Shown one piece after another: positions 58,703 through 64,000 of a DNA stretch of 64,000 nt. Position 1 is the first letter of the stretch. Each line of letters begins with the position of its first letter. The stretch is from Plantago major (lineage: Eukaryota > Streptophyta > Magnoliopsida > Lamiales > Plantaginaceae), in NCBI GenBank assembly GCA_026545765.1, contig CM048843.1:86863050-86927049 (forward strand), read 5' to 3'. The position numbers and the translations under genes were made by a program. Under the pieces are notes generated by a model. The model made no database searches and had not been told where the DNA came from. It was given only the letters and a program-made list of their open reading frames with translations.

Positions 58703-61670
58703 ATGAAAGAAGCATCTTTTAACTGTTCTATCTCTTATATTCTGATACCTTCAATCATTTTATGTTCTACATCATTTGCAATAGCAACTGACACCTTACA
58801 TGCTACTCAAACCGTTCGGGTTGGTGAGAGATTGGTCTCGTCTGATGGGACGTTTGAACTAGGATTCTTCAGCCCTGGGAGTTCTGGGAATTGGTATCTT
58901 GGTATGTGGTATGGAAATCTGGATGTTTCAACAGTCGTTTGGGTGGCTAATCGGGATGTTCCTATCAACAATATGACCGGTGTAGTCCTGAATGTTATGC
59001 GACCAGGGATTCTGGCACTTCTAAACGAGACGAATGGAGTTATATGGTCATCTAACACGTCTACGCCTTTGCAAAACCCAGTTGCTCAGTTGCTTGACTC
59101 GGGAAATCTTGTCGTAAGGGAAGCAAATGATGACAGGCGGGACAATTTTGTGTGGCAGAGTTTTGAGTATCCAGCTGACACTTATTTACCGGGTATGAAA
59201 TTTGGATGGAACTTGGTAACAGGTCTCGAGACGTACTTCTCGTCGTGGAGAGGTGTAGATGATCCTGCCCCAGGAGATTTCACTTTACATTTGGACCCTA
59301 CTGGACTCCCACAAATACTCATCAAGAGGGGTGATCTAGTTCAATACAGGATCGGTCCTTGGAACGGACAGCAATTCAGTGGAGGGCCTGCAAGAGCAAG
59401 TTCTACGCGCAGGCCAACAGTTGTGATGAATGAGAATGAGGTAAGTTATTCAAGTTTCGTCGCACAATCATCCATTTCGAGGTTTGCTGTGAATCAGAGT
59501 GGCGTTGTGCAGAGCTGGACATGGGTCGATCAAAGAGGCTGGATTGCTATGCAAAGCACACCTGCAGATATATGTGATACTTATGGTTTGTGTGGTGCGA
59601 ATGGAATCTGTACTGTTGGTAATTATAGGGTGTGTAATTGTCTGGATAGATTCGAGCAGAGAGATCCTGACGAGTGGATCAGATCAGATTGGACGAACGG
59701 ATGCATCAGGAGGAGAAATTTGAGTTGTGAGGGTGATGCTTTTTTGAGGTACTCTGGGATCAAACTGCCAGATGCGAGAAACTCAACGCACAATTCAAGC
59801 ATGACGCTTAATGAGTGCAGAAGGGAATGCACAAGGAATTGTTCTTGTACGGCTTACACACAATTAGATATAGAACGAAGAAGCGGGTGCCTGTTTTGGT
59901 ATGGAGAGTTGATTGATATCAGAAGCACATCTCTGAATGCACAAGATATTTACATTAGATTGGCCTCTTCTGAGTCAAGTAAGTTTCTTTAAATCTGCTA
60001 TTCACTGTGCATGCCTGAACGTGTAATCTCATATGGGAACCAAAAACTGCAGAATCTGAAGGAAAGAATAGACAGATACTGATAGCAAGCTTGACATCAG
60101 TGATCGGAGTAGCTCTTATTGGCCTGAGCCTCTTTATATACATCAAGAAGAAGAAGAATAGCCTTAAAGCAAAGGAGGGTTAGAAACTGTACAATTTTCT
60201 GCTCAACAAGCACAAAAATATTTGAACAGAAAAGAGTATTCAACTGTTACGTTTTTGTCAACATCCTTCCTTTATACGTGCAAGATTTGTTCATTTGGTG
60301 CAGGATTATATGATGAAATATATCACAAAGACTTGGTGCTACCATCATTTGATTTATCTGTACTTTTATCAGCAACCGATAACTTTTCGTTCAGAAACAA
60401 GATTGGTCAGGGTGGATTTGGTTCTGTTTATAAGGTAATAATATGTTCCATTGCACTAGTAAAAGTTGCGCTAAGTTCATTAATATTATACTTCGTATGT
60501 CACATGAAGAAATTTATACTATAGGGCGTGCTGGAAGGAGGACAAGAAATTGCAGTAAAACGGTTATCCAAGGACTCGATGCAAGGGCTAAGTGAGTTCA
60601 AGAACGAAGTCATCTTCATTGCCAAACTTCAGCATCGGAATCTTGTACGACTCCTGGGTTGCTGCATCAAAGCAGAAGAGAGTATGCTAGTTTATGAATA
60701 TATGCCAAACAAGAGCCTAGATGTTCTTTTATTTGGTCAGTGTTCATTTAAAATTTTCAGGTTCAGTTAGTTTGATGGGAATGGCCTTTCATGAATACTG
60801 ACTTAGGCAAAATTTGGCAGATCAATCAAAACGAACGCTGCTTGATTGGCCAACGCGGTTCCATATAATCAATGGAGTAGCTAGAGGTCTCATGTATCTG
60901 CATCAAGATTCAAGATTGAGAATTATTCACCGAGATCTCAAAGCTAGCAACGTTCTGCTCGACTTTGAAATGAACCCGAAGATATCAGACTTCGGGATGG
61001 CCAAAAGTTTCCTAGGTTACGAGACTGAAGCCAGAACGCGCAGAGTGGTTGGAACATAGTAAGAATCTTGAAAGTCCTTTTAGATATCTTCTCCATTTTC
61101 ACTGTTTCTAATTGTTCTCTATGTTAATACTGCTCAATTGGAGTGGCTACATGGCTCCAGAATATGCAATAGATGGCTTGTTCTCGATGAAGTCGGATGT
61201 TTTTAGCTTCGGCGTCCTAATTTTAGAAACTGTGAGTGGGACAAGAAACCGATGTTTTGTCCACAACGATCACACTTTCAATCTTCTTGGACATGTAAGT
61301 ACTACTCTTTCAAGATAACTTTTGCATCACAAGTTTCAGAAACTAATTATCAAAAGCTATATCCATTACACAGGCGTGGACACTCTATAACGAAGGGAGG
61401 TTAAAGGAACTAGTCGATGTTTCTCTAACAGACTCATATGACTTCACGGAGGTTGTAAGAACAATCCATGTCGGGCTGTTATGCGTGCAAAAGAATCAGG
61501 ATGATAGACCAACCATGTCTAATGTGGTTCACATGTTAGATAATCAAGGTGTATTGCCTCAAGCCAAACAGCCCGGTTTCTTCATTGAAAGAGATGTTTT
61601 AGCTGCTAAAAATCCAACGAGGACAACTTCAGTCAATGAAATGACCATCACAATGCCAGAGGCCAGATAG
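58703..61670 (+). CDS. G-type lectin S-receptor-like serine/threonine kinase (SD1 group)
   Basis: Plasma-membrane receptor kinase. Exons by eye: 58703-59978, 60053-60178, 60304-60434, 60525-60735, 60821-61058, 61144-61294 and 61374-61670, GT/AG throughout. They give 809 residues, the usual length, and the seven-exon plan typical of the group. Domains: signal peptide (about 1-28); bulb-type lectin domain (about 30-150: [30 protein letters not shown]); S-locus glycoprotein region (about 210-320); PAN domain (about 335-420: [12 protein letters not shown]); transmembrane helix (about 434-456). The kinase has [11 protein letters not shown], Lys about 523 (AVKRL), HRDLKASN (Asp about 620), DFG (about 638) and [11 protein letters not shown]. 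The tail ends [12 protein letters not shown]. All catalytic residues are present. The ligand is unknown. A tandem partner follows at 63733. Confidence 0.95.
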
Positions 61671-63732
61671 TGAGTTTGCATAACCCTCCTGTTCTCTTGT
61701 ATTCATAATTCACCAACTCATATGCAATGACTTAGTTGATGCGCTCTTTACTTGCATGTTTGATGTTTCTAGTGGATTTCGTACTCTCCAGAATTTGTGG
61801 ATGATTTAGGATTCTTGCATTTTGTTTTATAGTAAATGGCTGATACTGCCACAGGCAGACAACTTGGGATTGATGTATAGCTACTTTCTTGGTGCCAGGA
61901 ATAGAAGAACCCTTGAGTTTAGAAGTTGAGGAAATGGTGCTAGATTTTTAGAAGATGAGGTTAAATAGACAGCAGCACATGAGGTGGCATTCGACCCCTT
62001 AAAATTTACTCCTGGATTTTTGCCAACGTTCCCAGCTTATTTTCTTTGGTCAACTGATCCCAGTTCTCAATAGGTAACCTATGTAGTGGGTGTGCGTTAT
62101 ATATAAGACTGGACGAGGCCAACAGATATGGACACGCTTGGCCTAGGTGCACACATCGTGTTTTACGTGTTGGGAGATGTGTTTCTATTGGTCTATGATG
62201 TGAGCCACGTGAATGAGGGTTTTACCTGTATGGTTGTAACTCTCTACATATTGGGATTCTTACCTTTCTAAAGATACAGATGCATTATTGAATGCTGATA
62301 CCAAGTTCATTTGGTCGATATCGAATTTTCAAGTTGAATACACTTATGTTAGTTATATTAGTAAAGTCGAACATCGCTAGCATATTGGGAGAAAGATTCT
62401 CATATTTCGGGCCTTCCCGCTGTCTCAATTGGTTTGGGAAGAACAAAAGAACAAAACCATTTGGGCTAACCTTGTACGTACCCTCGTACGGTCGTACCAA
62501 TGGAATCGATCTTTCATCTTTAAAATTTATGTTGCCTTCGTGATAAGGTTACGCGAATTGATGCAGCTCGGCAAAATTGCGAGATACGAAGGCTACAATG
62601 CCACTTGAATTTCCTTTTGTTTTAGAAAAAAAAACACGAAATTTTAAATAATATTTTGTACTGGGGTGTTTGGTATATTCTCAAGTTCGTAGTCTTGTGA
62701 TCTTTCTTGTAGTGTATAGGTGCTTCCAGTGAAATTTGATTGTCTGAAATGCTAAGAACTCTATTGGCATATGAACAAGATAAGCTTGTCTGATGCTCTT
62801 CATTACTTTTAAGATGTGATTCATGGGCCTTGTTATTTTCAGGTTGGTAATTTGTCTTGCTTTGTGTCAAATGATATGCAATGTCCATGTTCTTTATGTA
62901 TGTTTATAAATTATTACGTTCGTGAGGCCTGTACCGTTTTAGAGTTTTATGGTTTATTCCCTTTTGTTACAAAATGATTTGTAATTGTATGATTATTCCT
63001 TTCAGTTATATGCTGCACTGCTCGGGCAATCTAGTCAGTCTGATGCTAATGCTATATTTTTATGTCATCTCCTAATTTCTCCTATTCATTAAGCCATATG
63101 CAATGGCTTCGTTGATACACTTATTAGTTGAATGCATCTAGTGGCCTAGCTACAGGTGCTTCCTAGTTCTGTGTATGCAATTATTGTAAAGCTAGTGATT
63201 TACGATTCTTGTATCAGAATTCTGTGGATACTGTTATTTACTGAAAAAGTTGCTGAGTACATAGACCAGCAGGTGAGATTGGTCTAGCTGAGAATTCTAC
63301 TCTCAGGTTGATTTAGCCAAGTTTTCTTTCTTGCCAACAAAGGTAAACTGAAAACATGATATCGGATCGGAGTGATATGGTTTTCCTGTGTACACAGTAA
63401 TTCTTGGAATTCTTCACAGATGTCATCTCTCTAGCTGTTTAAGACATGACTTTTATAAAGATCAAGAAAATGACATGGTGATCCATATGTCAAAGTTTTT
63501 GGTGTCCAAATGGACTTTTATGTCTATGTTTTGACTTGGTTAATTGGACTAAGGCACACACCTGAAATTTTATTTAATCTTCGATTTGAACAGATAAAGA
63601 AAAATCAGTGGTGATCAGCTTCCTCCTAAAAGATCTTTTTGTGAAGTCATTGGTAATATATAATTCAACTAATTATATACATATGTTTTGCTAATAGTAA
63701 ATATTTTCCAGCTACTAAATCAACCTGAGGGA
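61671..63732. other. spacer between the tandem lectin kinases
   Basis: The first part holds the 3' UTR of the upstream kinase. From about 62640 it is the duplicate of 57040-58702, shorter by about 600 bases. Around 62060-62540 lies a unique block with an 83-codon open frame of no recognisable family. No other gene was found. Confidence 0.5.
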
Positions 63733-64000
63733 ATGAAAGAAGAATCTTTGAAGTGTTCCCTCTCAATTTTTCTAATATCTTCACTCATATACTATTCAAC
63801 ATCATTTGCAACTGATACCTTAAATGTTACTCAAACGGTTCGGGTCGGTGAGACCCTGGTCTCGTCTAATGGGACGTTCGAACTGGGATTCTTCAGCCCT
63901 GGGAGTTCTGCAAATTGGTATCTTGGCATGTGGTATGCGAATCTAGATGTTAGGACAGTCGTTTGGGTGGCCAATCGCAACATTCCTATCACAAACAGCA
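63733..64000 (+). CDS. G-type lectin S-receptor-like kinase, second tandem copy (5' part only)
   Basis: The frame begins MKEESLKCSLSIFLISSL and runs open to the window edge. It parallels the first kinase residue for residue after a small gap in the signal peptide: [40 protein letters not shown], then [10 protein letters not shown]. It covers a signal peptide (about 1-26) and the first half of the lectin domain. The start codon matches that of the first copy, 5030 bases away. Whether the rest is intact cannot be seen. Confidence 0.92.
   Translation, partial: MKEESLKCSLSIFLISSLIYYSTSFATDTLNVTQTVRVGETLVSSNGTFELGFFSPGSSANWYLGMWYANLDVRTVVWVANRNIPITNS

Overview
This window is nuclear DNA from a flowering plant, almost certainly a eudicot. 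The evidence is intron-split genes of plant-only families (an ACR4/CRINKLY4-type receptor kinase, G-type lectin receptor kinases, a nodulin-like MFS protein), AT-rich spacers with long (TA)n tracts, and typical plant transposons (L1 LINE with RNase H, CACTA, Stowaway and Tourist MITEs, Helitron, Cassandra TRIM). I cannot settle the order from sequence alone. About one fifth is host gene, introns included in part; most of the rest is transposon-derived or unassigned.

Layout of host genes. A decayed F-box-like remnant lies near the left edge (about 350-740). A seven-exon GH10 endo-xylanase gene with an N-terminal carbohydrate-binding module runs on the minus strand (1054-3280). An intronless ACR4-like receptor kinase, minus strand, follows (5853-8585). 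A three-exon nodulin-like/NFD4-type major facilitator gene, minus strand, is at 15853-19106. A seven-exon, membrane-anchored cyclophilin of the CYP21 type, plus strand, is at 35137-38666. A three-exon choline-transporter-like (CTL/SLC44) gene, plus strand, is at 52696-56701. A complete seven-exon G-type lectin S-receptor-like kinase, plus strand, is at 58703-61670, and the start of its tandem duplicate runs off the right edge at 63733-64000. These genes are independent units and form no pathway or cluster; only the two lectin kinases are related.

Layout of repeats. A 2.6-kb solo LTR with perfect 5-bp flanking duplications is at 12911-15491. A decayed L1 LINE occupies roughly 23.44-31.09 kb on the minus strand and is split by a clean non-autonomous CACTA element at 28542-29877. 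A roughly 300-bp tandem repeat near 40.0-46.5 kb is split by a 5.7-kb Helitron (40423-46157). That Helitron carries gene-like exons, a field of degenerate short repeats, and a Cassandra-type solo LTR with its 5S-rRNA-like block. A relative of the Helitron's 3' end appears at 52496. Several MITEs, microsatellites and local tandem duplications fill the remaining spacers.

The most interesting part is the nested 40-46.5 kb region, where an unfilled copy of the target site is visible in the same window. I found no wholly new type of system, CRISPR array, tRNA or genuine rRNA gene. All exon boundaries were placed by eye from GT/AG sites, reading frame and family likeness; they are models, not transcript-supported.
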